Source: Zizania palustris | Taxonomy: Eukaryota > Streptophyta > Magnoliopsida > Poales > Poaceae | Direction: 5' to 3' | DNA: 64,000 nt | Assembly (NCBI GenBank): GCA_019279435.1 | Contig: JAAALK010000285.1 | Location: 25,266,371-25,330,370, forward strand | Shown: positions 23,198-32,638 of the stretch, in pieces | Layout: every line of letters starts with the position of its first letter | Position numbering within the stretch: the first letter of the stretch is position 1 | Notes under the pieces: model-generated | What the model saw: only the letters and a program-made list of their open reading frames with translations | The model's database searches: none | What the model was told of the DNA's origin: nothing | Program-made: the position numbers and the translations under genes

Positions 23198-24515
23198 AGA
23201 ATCTCGTCCTCGAGATTCGAAGCGAACCTCGGGAAAACTAAGGGACTAAGTTCTACTGGTGCTCCGGAGAAGGAGTTACATCAGAAGTAGGCAAGGCGAT
23301 CTCTGGATCTGGGTTGGTTGAGACCAAATTGGGGGTGTCTTTGGTTGTATCTGGTTTCTCTTTGTGGTGATCTGGCGTATGTTTCTCTGGATTTGGGATG
23401 GAGGATGGCACCCGCTTGGGGTAGGGGCACTGGTTGGCGTAGTGTCCTCCTTGGCGACAGTTATAGCACACAATCGGCTTGCCGTTCCTGTCCCTCTTGT
23501 ATCCGGTAGCTTGTGCTGGAGTTCTTCCGGTAGGCGGTGCTTGGGGTGGGATGTCTGTGATTGGTCCTCTGAGGGTGGTTCGTGGCTTGGCAGGGGTTGG
23601 GGCTTGAGGTGGAATCACTCTGGTTTCTGGTGTAATTGCTTCGTTCACCAATCTTTGAAAGTTGGTGAAGTCCCCGTAGATTAGCTGAAGGGAGAGCTCG
23701 TGTTGGTGTTGTTGGAGACGGAATAACTGTGCCTGCTGCTCTTGCATCTGCTTCTGTTGTTGTTGCATCTGGGTAAGCAGTGTGGCGATCTGTTGGACCG
23801 GAAACGGCGACCAGAGGGGGGGTGAATGGGAGCTTTTAAAATTTCGGGCTAAAAACTTAGCCTTCGGTTCTGTTCTGTCTTCTGCGGAACAGGCTTCGAA
23901 CACAGCCTTCGAAGGTCTGGTTCGGAGGTACTTCGACACCTTCGAACACAGGCTTCGGAGGAGCAAAAGTTCGAAGCCAAGAAGACTTCGCTCCACTAAC
24001 AACCCTCGAAAACCAACTCTGCTAAGTCAGTGCAGGCTCCGCACACAGGGTGCTTTGAGCAAACTTCGCACTTCACCCTTCGCAAGAGTGGACAGCCCTC
24101 TGAGGACTTCGACCAAGTACTTGGCGACAGCAACGGGTGCTGGGCTTCGTACCCGAAGGTCTACACGCACACACAATGGACTACGCTAAGGGCTTCGACA
24201 CAGGAAGCAAAACGGGATACTACCAGGGCTTCGCTAGTAAGCAGCAAGGTCTTGCCTCGTGTTACACAGAGCGACAGCACACTGAAAAGCACACTTCGCC
24301 AGAAAAACACCCTTCGCCAAGACAGGCTTCGGTGAACTAAAAGCTAGCGAGGTATGCAACGCGAGCTCAAGCAAAAGCACACAGAAACAGGGCTTCGCCG
24401 CTTGAACAAGGAACACAGAAAAAATGAACTCTCAGGATGTATTCAATTGAAGTGTATGGCTACAGGAGCTCAACAGTAAATGCTCGAAGTGTTAAATGTT
24501 ACCTACCGAGCCCCC

Positions 24516-24525
24516 ATATTTATAG
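24516..24525 (-). promoter_or_regulatory. TATA box in 3' LTR of B
   Basis: CTATAAATAT followed by GGGGGCTCGG on the minus strand. In this LTR copy it would drive transcription outward into element C. Confidence 0.6.
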
Positions 24526-24717
24526 CCCACGGCTTCATCCTAAGGAAGTGACTACTTTACCCCTAGGGTTTACAACAGATTTGTCTCTATAGAACTAAGG
24601 GGTACAAAAGGTAGTCCACCTTTATTTTGGAGGCTTCTCTGTCAGCTGCAGAGGGGACAGTGTCAGCCTTTTTCAGAACAGACAGTGTCAGCCTTTACAG
24701 TGTTGACTTCTGGAACC

Positions 24718-25720
24718 TCCCTTCGCACGCGAGGGGTGCGGAAGCTTCGGCGAGAAGTCTGCAGCCTGTTGGCCTTCGCTCCGCCGAAGAAGACCTTCGA
24801 TACAGTGACGGTTTTGAGCCGAAGCCGACAAAGCCCTTGGGCCTTCGCACCACCACCTCCGGAGTGGATCACCACGGCTTCGCAGCTACTCCGAGCTCGA
24901 ACACCGTCCGTCCGTGTACCGAAGCCATGCATGGCCGAAGCACCTCAAGTCAACCTCACTCCGAAGCCCACCTTCGGAGTACCACCCTTCGAAGTCCCTC
25001 CTTCGTCCAAGGCCTTCGTATGAAGCATTCCATGAGCACTCCGTCGCAGTGCCTCTCCCCGAGCACACTCCACGACGAGCCTCACCCGGACCATGCCTTC
25101 GATGCGCCTCGACTTCTGAGACCTTCGTCGGGTAACCTTCGAGTGTCTCCCTCCGGAGCACACTTCGAACCCTTGCCTCCGCAGAGGACTTGATCCACCA
25201 ACTCCGAAGTCACTCCATTCGGAGTACCTTCGAAGTGCCTCACCTCCGAGGACTTTGTCTCGGAGTACCTTCAGCCGGAGCCACGCTCCGCACTCTCTGC
25301 CTTCACCTGGCACGCCTCGACCCGAGGACCGACCCGGACCACCTTCGCTGCCACCGTGACGGAGCTCCCCGCTCCCCTGGCATCAAGCCTCCCGCTTGAC
25401 CCAGGTTCACCCGGCTCGAACCCTGTCCGTCGCCTCCGGAGTCCCTGCGCACCACAGAAAAGCAAACAAGTGTATCCAGTACTCCGGAGACCTCTCCGGG
25501 TTAGCATCCTCCGGCACACACTCCGGTGTACCGCCCAAAGTACCGAAGCCTTCGGTACGAACCCAGTCATCGCGTACTGCCGGACCCCTCCGACAGGTAC
25601 ACTCCGCTGCACAGCTGCAGCAAGCAAACACCGAACACACTTCGGTGACACACCTCCGAACACCCTTCGGAGGTACCACCTCCGAAGCCCCTCCGGAGGT
25701 ACCCTTCGAACAGAGGGTAA
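24718..25720 (-). repeat. Palindrome-rich U3 of LTR B
   Basis: Short palindromes and near-palindromes are densely repeated: CTCCGGAG, CTTCGAAG, CCTTCGGAGG, CCTCCGGAGG. This is upstream of the TATA box. Clusters of such palindromes are known in Sirevirus LTRs. The same block recurs at 33566-34568. Confidence 0.8.
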
Positions 25721-25772
25721 GTAATCCTGTCAATCACTCATCACACACACCGAAACCACCCTTGGTTTCTCA

Positions 25773-26944
25773 ATCTCCCCCTTGATGAGTGCATTGACAA
25801 CCAAATTGAAGTTCAAGAAAATGTAAAAATTTTCAGCACACAAGTGACCATAAAAACTCAAAAAGAGCCAAAGCATGTCACTTGATAAAAGAAATTTTCT
25901 CCCCCTTTGTAAAAGAGTAAAAGCCCCTTCTTGGCAAATCTCCCCTTGATAAGAACTCCCCCTGAGTTGAGTAAATTTTTCTCCCCCTTTATGTCAAAAG
26001 TCTCTCCCCCTTTAGAAATTATGCCTTCTTGCTGCAGAGAACATAGCAAATCTCTCCCCCTTTGGCAATGCAAGCATCAAGGAGCAATCAAAAGATGCAA
26101 AGCTTCGAAATGAATAGAATTGCAAGGACATATAATGCAAACATATGCCAACATTAAAACGAATGATCATGTGCTCAGCTCAATTTAACAATCTGTGAAA
26201 CAAGATGATGGCATGTGATTTTGACATTTTTGAAGTAAAAGCATCACCACTTAATCAAAGCAGCTAGACATGTGAAGGCAAGGACTGCGCAAAGCTAACA
26301 ACTTCTACCCTAGACAGACAAGTCTTGTTCAAAAGAAGCTTTGAAAGCAAACTTGATGAGCAATTAAATTTGTTGTTCTTTTTCTTAATGCCAGGGGTTA
26401 TTTGTTTGTCCACCTTATACTTTCCAATCAAGCCAAGCCTAGGCATGAAAGCCATCTGAAGCTTAAGGCGGTGATTTTGGCATACACTACACTATCCCAG
26501 TTCAGACCAAAGTGCAATGGTAAGCAGTCTAGAATAGAGTAGTGCGACAAACAAACCCTCCTGGATCTTTTCATTGAAACCAGGTAAAACATGGATTTTT
26601 GATTTTGATTGGATGAATTTAATATTTTGATGAGTATCCATGAATAAAGAACACATTTTTCAATTTGCAAATTTTCGCATCCAAAGAACAGTTTCTTGCT
26701 GTCAAGTAGATAAAAGATAGCTAAAAGCAGTCCAGCCTAGACAAGCTAGATACAAGATTGTGCGGTGAGCAAGTTTTGATTTTTAGAAAATAAAACATCA
26801 TGCACAATCAATGTTGCAGACATATTTCATCGAGCTGAGCTGTCATGATTTCTTTGAATTAAAAGCAGGCATATAATAGCAAAATATGTAAGTGCAATTC
26901 CACACATAATGATCATATGCAATACAATTAAGATCAGCTCCCCC
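25773..26944 (-). other. Non-coding region between pol and 3' LTR of B, with multiple polypurine tracts
   Basis: The tract touching the LTR is at 25773-25784 (minus strand AAGGGGGAGAT). Further AAAGGGGGAG-type tracts lie near 25899, 25940 (variant), 25956, 25981, 26003 and 26053, and one near 26941 at the pol stop. Repeated tracts here are a described Sirevirus trait. No envelope-like frame was found. Confidence 0.8.
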
Positions 26945-29900
26945 TCACAAAATGCCGTAAGGGTGACAAATGCCAAGTTCCCCACGCAAGTAAGCAAATC
27001 GAGAAGCATCGAGGGGTTTTGTAAAAATGTCGGCAAGCTGGTGTTGGGTATCAACATATTGAAGTTCAATATCACCCTTCTCATTGTGATCTCTGAGAAA
27101 ATGATACCGTACATCAATGTGTTTGGTTCTGGAGTGCTGAACCGGGTTGTTTGCAATACAAATAGCACTAGTGTTATCACAGAAAAGTGGAACACTCTTA
27201 TAATCTAACCCGAAATCCCGCAAAGTGGAAACCATCCACAAAATCTGAGAGCAACAGCTAGCTGCAGCAACATATTCGGCCTCAGCCGTCGATTGTGCAA
27301 CACTAGACTGTTTGCGGGAAGACCAGCAAACCAGAGATGTACCCAGAAAATGACAAGTACCAGAGGTACTCTTCCTATCAATTCTACACCCAGCAAAATC
27401 CGCATCTGAATAGCCTCTAAGACATAAAGATGAAGACGATGAATACCATATGCCAAATTCAAGGGTGTGTTTGAGATACCTTAAGATGCGCTTTACCGCT
27501 TGGCGGTGCGAAGCTCGTGGCGAAGCCTGAAAACGAGCGCACAGACACACTGCGAAATGTATGTCCGGCCTCGTGGCAGTCAAGTAGAGTAGGGAGCCGA
27601 TCATGCTCCGGTACTCTTTCTGATCTACAGCTTCTCCATCTTCGTCAGGGTCCAATGCTACGGATGTAGCCATTGGAGTAGCGAGTGGCTTCGCATCGGA
27701 CATGTCGAATTTCTTGAGCAGGTCCTTGGTGTACTTTGTCTGGTGGACAAAAGTACCTTGTTTGCTTTGCTTGATTTGCAAACCAAGGAAAAAGGTGAGT
27801 TCACCCATCATCGACATTTCAAACTCCCTGCTCATGGTATCTGCAAACTCGGCAACTAAAGCATGAGAAGAGCCACCAAAGATGATATCATCCACATAAA
27901 TCTGCACTAGAAGGAAATCTTTGCCATGCTTGAGAGTAAACAAAGTTTTATCAACAGAGCCCATCAAATACCCTCGCTCAAGCAGAAAAGACTTAAGTCT
28001 ATCATACCAAGCCCGAGGGGCCTGCTTGAGTCCATAAAGAGCCTTATGAAGTTTAAGGACTTTATGTGGGTACTTGGGGTTTTCAAAACCAGGGGGTTGT
28101 TTTACATAAACATCTTCACCTATGAAGCCATTAAGAAAAGCACTTTTGACATCCATTTGATAGAGTTTGAATCCCCGGGATGTCGCAAAGGCAAGCAAAA
28201 TCCTAATGGCCTCAAGGCGAGCAACAGGTGCAAAAGTTTCAGTAAAATCAATCCCTTCTAGTTGAGAAAAGCCCTGAGCTACAAGTCTAGCCTTGTTTCT
28301 AACAATTGTTCCATCCTCCCCTTGTTTATTTTTAAAAATCCATTTTGTTCCAATGAAATGAACATTTGGTGGAGGATCAACTAAAGTCCAGACTTGGTTT
28401 CTTTCAAAATTCTCAAGCTCTTCATGCATGGCATTGATCCAACTAGAATCAGAAAGTGCATGACTAACATCTAAGGGCTCGAAAGAAGCAACAAAAGCAG
28501 CATTAGTGAAATGGGCATGAGAACGAGTTACCCTTTGATCAAGCTCACCAATGATCTGCTCGGGAGGGTGCATCCTTTGGACATGATGTGGAGCCTCGCG
28601 GCGGGATGCAGTCTCCCCCTCAACTTGTGCGTTGGAGTGGTCCAAGATGACCGATGTTGAGGTAGTCGCTTCGGGACCTCGTGCCGAAGTAGAAGAAGCG
28701 GGGTCAGCTTCGGGGGTCGATGTCGAGGGTAGTAGGGGATCATCCTCGAATTCTCCGGGATCTTCTTCTTCAAACAAGGTCTGTTCCATGTCGTGTTCAT
28801 TTGCCTGTTCAAGAGCAGAACTAACAGAGGGGGTTGATTCATCAAAAGTCACATCACATGACTCGATGACAGTGTTAGTTTCCAAGTTATAAACACGATA
28901 AGAATGACCATGAGTAGTATAACCCAAAAAGATCCCGTCAGAAGATCGCGACTCAAATTTATCCAAGTTACCACGTTTTAGGATAAAGCAGCGACAGCCA
29001 AAAACTCGAAGATGAGTAACCTTGGGCTGTCTCCCAAAACGCAGCTCATAAGATGTCAAGTTTAAAATTGAGCGCAAGAAAATTCGGTTTGAGATGTAGC
29101 AAGCAGTGTTCATGGCCTCAGCCCAGAATTTTCTAGGAGTCCTATGCTCATCAAGCATCGTCCTAGCCATCTCAACCAAAGTGCGGTTCTTCCTCTCAAC
29201 AACACCGTTCTGTTGAGGAACCCGCGGAGCAGAGAATTGATGTTCTATGCCATGCTCCATGCAAAAGTCAACAAAGAGACTATTTTTGAACTCGGTGCCA
29301 TTATCGCTTCGAATGAATTTTAATGCACCAGGGAGTTCAGTGAAAAGTCTCAAGGCCAAGCTCCGAAAGTGTGAAAACACTTCATCCTTGCTGGCAAGAA
29401 AGAAGACCCAAGAGTAGCGAGAGAAATCGTCGACAATAACAAGTACATACCACTTGCCGCCTAAAGAACTAACCCGAGAAGGACCTACAGTGTCCATATG
29501 GAGAAGTTCTCCGGGTTGTTCAGTCATCACTGTGGTGACTGGCGAATGCGAAGCGGCAATCATTTTTCCATGTCGACAAGGAGCGCAAACTAAATTCTTC
29601 TCAAACTTGAGCTTGGGCAATCCTCGGATCAAACCTAGGGCGCTCAGACGAGCGAGCAACTCAAAGCTCATATGCCCTAGTCTCCTATGCCACTTCCAAA
29701 GCTCAGAAGTCGAATGTGCAACAAGACAATGAGAAGAACCAGACGACTCTGAAAAATCAGCTCCAAAAACTCTCCCAACCCTAAAGATCTTACACACCAC
29801 AACGCCATCAGAATTGAGCACTTGCGAAGTATCGCGATGAAATCGCACTTCGAAGCCCTCATCAAGCAACTGAGATACAGACAGCAAATTGTATCCCAGA

Positions 29901-30097
29901 TTTTCAACCAAAGCAACATCTTTGAGAGTGAAGTTCGTGTTAATCCTTACCACACCTTTACCTTTCACTCTACTCCTTCGATTGTTTCCGAAGGTGATAT
30001 GTTCCCTTTGCTTGGTTGTGGTGAGGCTGGAGAACCAATTTGCGTCTCCGGTCATGTGGCGCGAACAACCGGAGTCCATGATCCACGTGCCCTCCAA
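26945..30097 (-). CDS. Pol polyprotein of element B (protease, integrase, reverse transcriptase, RNase H)
   Basis: This is an uninterrupted frame of about 1050 residues, numbered here from the TTG at 30097. An aspartic protease (DSGCSRHM, residues 8-15) cuts the polyprotein. The integrase HHCC finger (H137, H142, C171, C174) and core (D202, D265, E301, a DD35E spacing) insert the DNA. The Ty1/copia reverse transcriptase (QMDVKSAFLNG near 649, YVDD at 734-737) copies the RNA. RNase H (SDADFAG near 898, STAEAEY near 939, FCDN at 974, LADIFTKP near 1021) removes it. All catalytic motifs look intact. There is no ATG at the start: the frame follows a TAG at 30113-30115, as expected if pol is made as an extension of gag. 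It acts in the cytoplasmic particle; integrase acts in the nucleus. Lineage: Sirevirus-type copia. The order integrase before reverse transcriptase excludes gypsy. Confidence 0.95.
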   Translation of the reverse strand: MEGTWIMDSGCSRHMTGDANWFSSLTTTKQREHITFGNNRRSRVKGKGVVRINTNFTLKDVALVENLGYNLLSVSQLLDEGFEVRFHRDTSQVLNSDGVVVCKIFRVGRVFGADFSESSGSSHCLVAHSTSELWKWHRRLGHMSFELLARLSALGLIRGLPKLKFEKNLVCAPCRHGKMIAASHSPVTTVMTEQPGELLHMDTVGPSRVSSLGGKWYVLVIVDDFSRYSWVFFLASKDEVFSHFRSLALRLFTELPGALKFIRSDNGTEFKNSLFVDFCMEHGIEHQFSAPRVPQQNGVVERKNRTLVEMARTMLDEHRTPRKFWAEAMNTACYISNRIFLRSILNLTSYELRFGRQPKVTHLRVFGCRCFILKRGNLDKFESRSSDGIFLGYTTHGHSYRVYNLETNTVIESCDVTFDESTPSVSSALEQANEHDMEQTLFEEEDPGEFEDDPLLPSTSTPEADPASSTSARGPEATTSTSVILDHSNAQVEGETASRREAPHHVQRMHPPEQIIGELDQRVTRSHAHFTNAAFVASFEPLDVSHALSDSSWINAMHEELENFERNQVWTLVDPPPNVHFIGTKWIFKNKQGEDGTIVRNKARLVAQGFSQLEGIDFTETFAPVARLEAIRILLAFATSRGFKLYQMDVKSAFLNGFIGEDVYVKQPPGFENPKYPHKVLKLHKALYGLKQAPRAWYDRLKSFLLERGYLMGSVDKTLFTLKHGKDFLLVQIYVDDIIFGGSSHALVAEFADTMSREFEMSMMGELTFFLGLQIKQSKQGTFVHQTKYTKDLLKKFDMSDAKPLATPMATSVALDPDEDGEAVDQKEYRSMIGSLLYLTATRPDIHFAVCLCARFQASPRASHRQAVKRILRYLKHTLEFGIWYSSSSSLCLRGYSDADFAGCRIDRKSTSGTCHFLGTSLVCWSSRKQSSVAQSTAEAEYVAAASCCSQILWMVSTLRDFGLDYKSVPLFCDNTSAICIANNPVQHSRTKHIDVRYHFLRDHNEKGDIELQYVDTQHQLADIFTKPLDASRFAYLRGELGICHPYGIL

Positions 30098-30112
30098 GCC
30101 TCGACCTGTCGC

Positions 30113-30795
30113 CTACACATGATAAGAACGCCTCGATCGCTCAGTGCTGGGGTGAGTAAAATAATGACGAGGCATCCAGCACTGAGTGACACGAGTAGTA
30201 GGCACAGTAAAAGCAGACGGTCTACGCACATAATAATCAGAATGATGCAAAGTGCGAGGTCTACCTACATGCAAAGAACGCAAAGCATGTCGAGGTCTCC
30301 GAATCTGACGAGATACAAAGCTACTCGCCCGAGGTCTACCACCATATGGAACATGGTGAACACCTCGAGGAGCAAAACCTCTCCGAGAAGCACGAGGAGC
30401 CTCGAAAACAGGACGAGAGTAGAACTCAGACTCATGCATACCTAAAGATGGGTACTGCATGTCCTGATAGCTCATCGCCTGTGCACGTCGCTCATCCTTG
30501 ATGCGACGGAAACAGAAACCAACCAAATGACCCGCCCTCTGACAATAAGAACAGTGAAACACTCTCCTGGGGGCACTCTCATGGGTCACAGGAGCAACTC
30601 TCACAGGCTCCTTGGGTTTCTTCTGAGTGGCTTTCTTGGGAGGATTTTTCTTGGTAGGAGGAGTGGTTTTCTTTGGTGGATGGGTAGGCTTTTTGGCTGA
30701 TGGGGTGTCCAACAGGGCTCTCTCTTTCTCTAGGGTGGTGGGAGAGGTGAAAACAGTTTTGGTCTTACTGTCTGAAGCTATCCTCTCAAACCCAA
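30113..30795 (-). CDS. Second part of gag of element B (second zinc knuckle), different frame from gag N-part
   Basis: An open frame of about 220 codons lies in phase with pol and is separated from it only by the TAG at 30113-30115. It begins in overlap with the end of the first gag frame. It carries a Lys/Pro-rich basic stretch (KKPTHPPKKTTPPTKKNPP), then a CCHC knuckle (CSYCQRAGHLVGFC), then an Arg/Tyr/His-rich tail (SLGMHES, GRPRTLHHSDYY). Two knuckles are usual in Sirevirus gag. The same region exists in element E (63330-62931). It is probably an RNA-binding part of gag. To be made it needs a -1 shift from the first gag frame, or the gene is simply damaged. Confidence 0.75.
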
Positions 30796-32574
30796 TCCTA
30801 GAGCTACCCCGGCTCTGTCAGCACACAACTTGGTCTTGGCCAAGAGCAAATCCATCCTACCCTTCCCCTCAGTGCATTTGTTCACCACAGAAAGAAGGTA
30901 TTCATTTTCGGACATGAGGTTTTCAGCTCGCTCTCTGACAGTGCCTAGCTGGTCCTTAAGGGTGATGCAAGTGTCACAAACAGGTTGCACATCCTTAGAA
31001 CTACCGGCTCTCTCCAATCTAGCCTCTAAATCATGAACATGCTTATCACGTAAATTAATGCTATCGCGCAATAAAGAGCAGTTCATGCAATCAATACTAT
31101 CACGAGGTCTAGAATCCACCTCCAAAAGCTGCTTCTGTGCAGTCTCAAGCTCAGAAAGAGTTTGAGCATGTACAGAACGCAACTGAGCAAGCTCACTCAT
31201 GACAACAGAACATGATTCACATTCAGCATCATCGAACTTAGACTTAAGCATGGCATATTCAGTAGAAACATTTTCTAGCCTAAGTCTAAGGTCTTTTCTT
31301 TCTCTAGCGGCTTGCACAAGTAATCTATCCTGACCTAGCACTACTTCATTCAGCTCATCTAATTTAATTAGTAGCTGGTCAGATGATAGGTTTACCTCAG
31401 ATGAGTCAAGCTCATCGCCGCTGTGATCGCTGTCGGCCATGAAGCAAAGGCCGGTGAAGTCACGTCCCTTTTTGTCCTTCTTGTCCTCCTTTCTTGGGGA
31501 CTCCTCCTCCTCAGAGCTCGACTCCTCAGTTGAGGAAGTGTCGATGTCGCTGAGAGCAGCAACAAAAGCTCTGGAAGCGGCCTTGGCTACTTTCTTAGCC
31601 ATCTTGCCGCGCTTGCCCTTCACAAAGGGCTTCCTCTCCTTTTTGTGGTATTTGGGGCGGTCACTCTCATCTCTCTTTTTGATCTTGGGGCAATTAGCCT
31701 TGATGTGAGAAGTGTCGCCACATTCATAGCAACCACTAAAACCACTTCTCCTCTGATCCCGTCTCTCATGATGAAAGCGGGTGAACCTCCGGGCAATGAG
31801 AGCAAGCTCATCATCAGCTAGAGTGTCCACCTGCTCCTTTGTGACGGAGACCAGGGAGGACAAAGCAAAACCATCTGCTAGAACACAAGTGCCTGATGTG
31901 CTTGGTTCTGCAGTGGTGCCACGGCTAGTGCTAGAAACCAATGCCAATGGCTGTGGCAATGAGCTTCTGTGCACTGCAAGAGATGCCTTGGCAATCTCTG
32001 TGGACTTCAGCTTGCTAAAGAGTTCATCACAGGTTAGAGTGTCATAGCCTGTGGACTCCTCAATGCTGGATATCTTCACTTCCCATATGCTACGGTCAAG
32101 AGCATAGAGAAGCTTGATAGCCCTATCGTGATCACTGTAAGCAAGCGTCCCGTTGGATCGCAAGTTACTCACTATCGCGTCAAAGCGAGAAAACATGGCA
32201 TCTACAGATTCACCAGGTGCCTGCACAAACAGCTGATACTGTTGATTGTAGGTGCTTTGGCGCCTGGCCTTGATCTGAGCAGAGCCCTCATGAAAAACAG
32301 TGAGTGTTGTCCAAATCTCCCTAGCAGTCCTAAGGTGCTGTACCCTATCGAACTCACTCCGACTCAAACCAATGAACAGTATGTTCCTTGCCTTCGAGTT
32401 GGCAATATACTGATCTTTTTCAGTTTGAGTGGTGCGGGTATCAGGGATGGAGTATTGTGAGTCCACAATCTCCCAAATTGCATTTCCTTGGCTTAACAAG
32501 TAAGCCTCCATGCGCACCTTCCAGTATGCAAAATCTGTCCCATCGAACAGAGGAATTTTACTGCCTCTATCCAT
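30778..32574 (-). CDS. Gag (N-terminal part) of element B
   Basis: 598 residues. The start ATG at 32574 lies about 50 nt past the primer site. The beginning (PLFDGTDFAYWKVRMEAYL) and ALDRSIWEVKISSIEES mark the copia gag domain over residues 5-200. A CCHC knuckle follows at 282-295 (CYECGDTSHIKANC), then a Lys/Ser/Glu-rich linker and a long coiled coil (about 400-590, with paired Cys motifs ECESC and DCMNC). The frame ends at a TAG (30778-30780) just past a sequence (LGLGLRG) where element E reads on without interruption (FGLGYER). B therefore lacks one base relative to E at this point. It forms the particle shell and binds RNA. Coiled coils in this part of Sirevirus gag are known to support protein contacts. 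Confidence 0.92.
   Translation of the reverse strand: MDRGSKIPLFDGTDFAYWKVRMEAYLLSQGNAIWEIVDSQYSIPDTRTTQTEKDQYIANSKARNILFIGLSRSEFDRVQHLRTAREIWTTLTVFHEGSAQIKARRQSTYNQQYQLFVQAPGESVDAMFSRFDAIVSNLRSNGTLAYSDHDRAIKLLYALDRSIWEVKISSIEESTGYDTLTCDELFSKLKSTEIAKASLAVHRSSLPQPLALVSSTSRGTTAEPSTSGTCVLADGFALSSLVSVTKEQVDTLADDELALIARRFTRFHHERRDQRRSGFSGCYECGDTSHIKANCPKIKKRDESDRPKYHKKERKPFVKGKRGKMAKKVAKAASRAFVAALSDIDTSSTEESSSEEEESPRKEDKKDKKGRDFTGLCFMADSDHSGDELDSSEVNLSSDQLLIKLDELNEVVLGQDRLLVQAARERKDLRLRLENVSTEYAMLKSKFDDAECESCSVVMSELAQLRSVHAQTLSELETAQKQLLEVDSRPRDSIDCMNCSLLRDSINLRDKHVHDLEARLERAGSSKDVQPVCDTCITLKDQLGTVRERAENLMSENEYLLSVVNKCTEGKGRMDLLLAKTKLCADRAGVALGLGLRG
30787..30793 (-). promoter_or_regulatory. Possible -1 frameshift site GGGTTTG at the gag break of B
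   Basis: In the gag frame the bases read G GGT TTG, the X XXY YYZ form of a -1 slippery heptamer, 6 nt before the gag stop. A -1 slip enters exactly the frame that carries the second knuckle. Against this, element E has one more base here and needs no shift, so the site may be a chance result of a deletion in a T run. Confidence 0.35.
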
Positions 32575-32621
32575 GTCGCCAACAGATCACAAAACCGGTT
32601 AAGGTCAACTGGTGATCTTAA

Positions 32622-32636
32622 CCTGCTCTGATACCA
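32622..32636 (-). other. Primer binding site of element B (initiator Met-tRNA type)
   Basis: TGGTATCAGAGCAGG on the minus strand, 2 nt from the LTR end. TGGTATCAGAGC is the classic complement of the plant initiator tRNA 3' end. Confidence 0.92.
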
Positions 32637-32638
32637 AT

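Larger units (their letters stand above)
23791..25772 (-). repeat. 3' LTR of element B, 1982 bp
   Basis: On the minus strand it starts TGAGAAACCAAGG and ends CCGGTCCAACA. Frames of up to 188 residues inside are identical in both LTR copies only because the LTRs are near identical; they have no family resemblance and I do not call them genes. Confidence 0.95.

Noticed and set aside
24627..25785. Frames of 90-190 codons inside LTR B, repeated exactly at 33475-34723
   Set aside because: They recur because the LTRs are identical, overlap each other on both strands and match no family. The CTTCG-rich palindromes keep stops rare.
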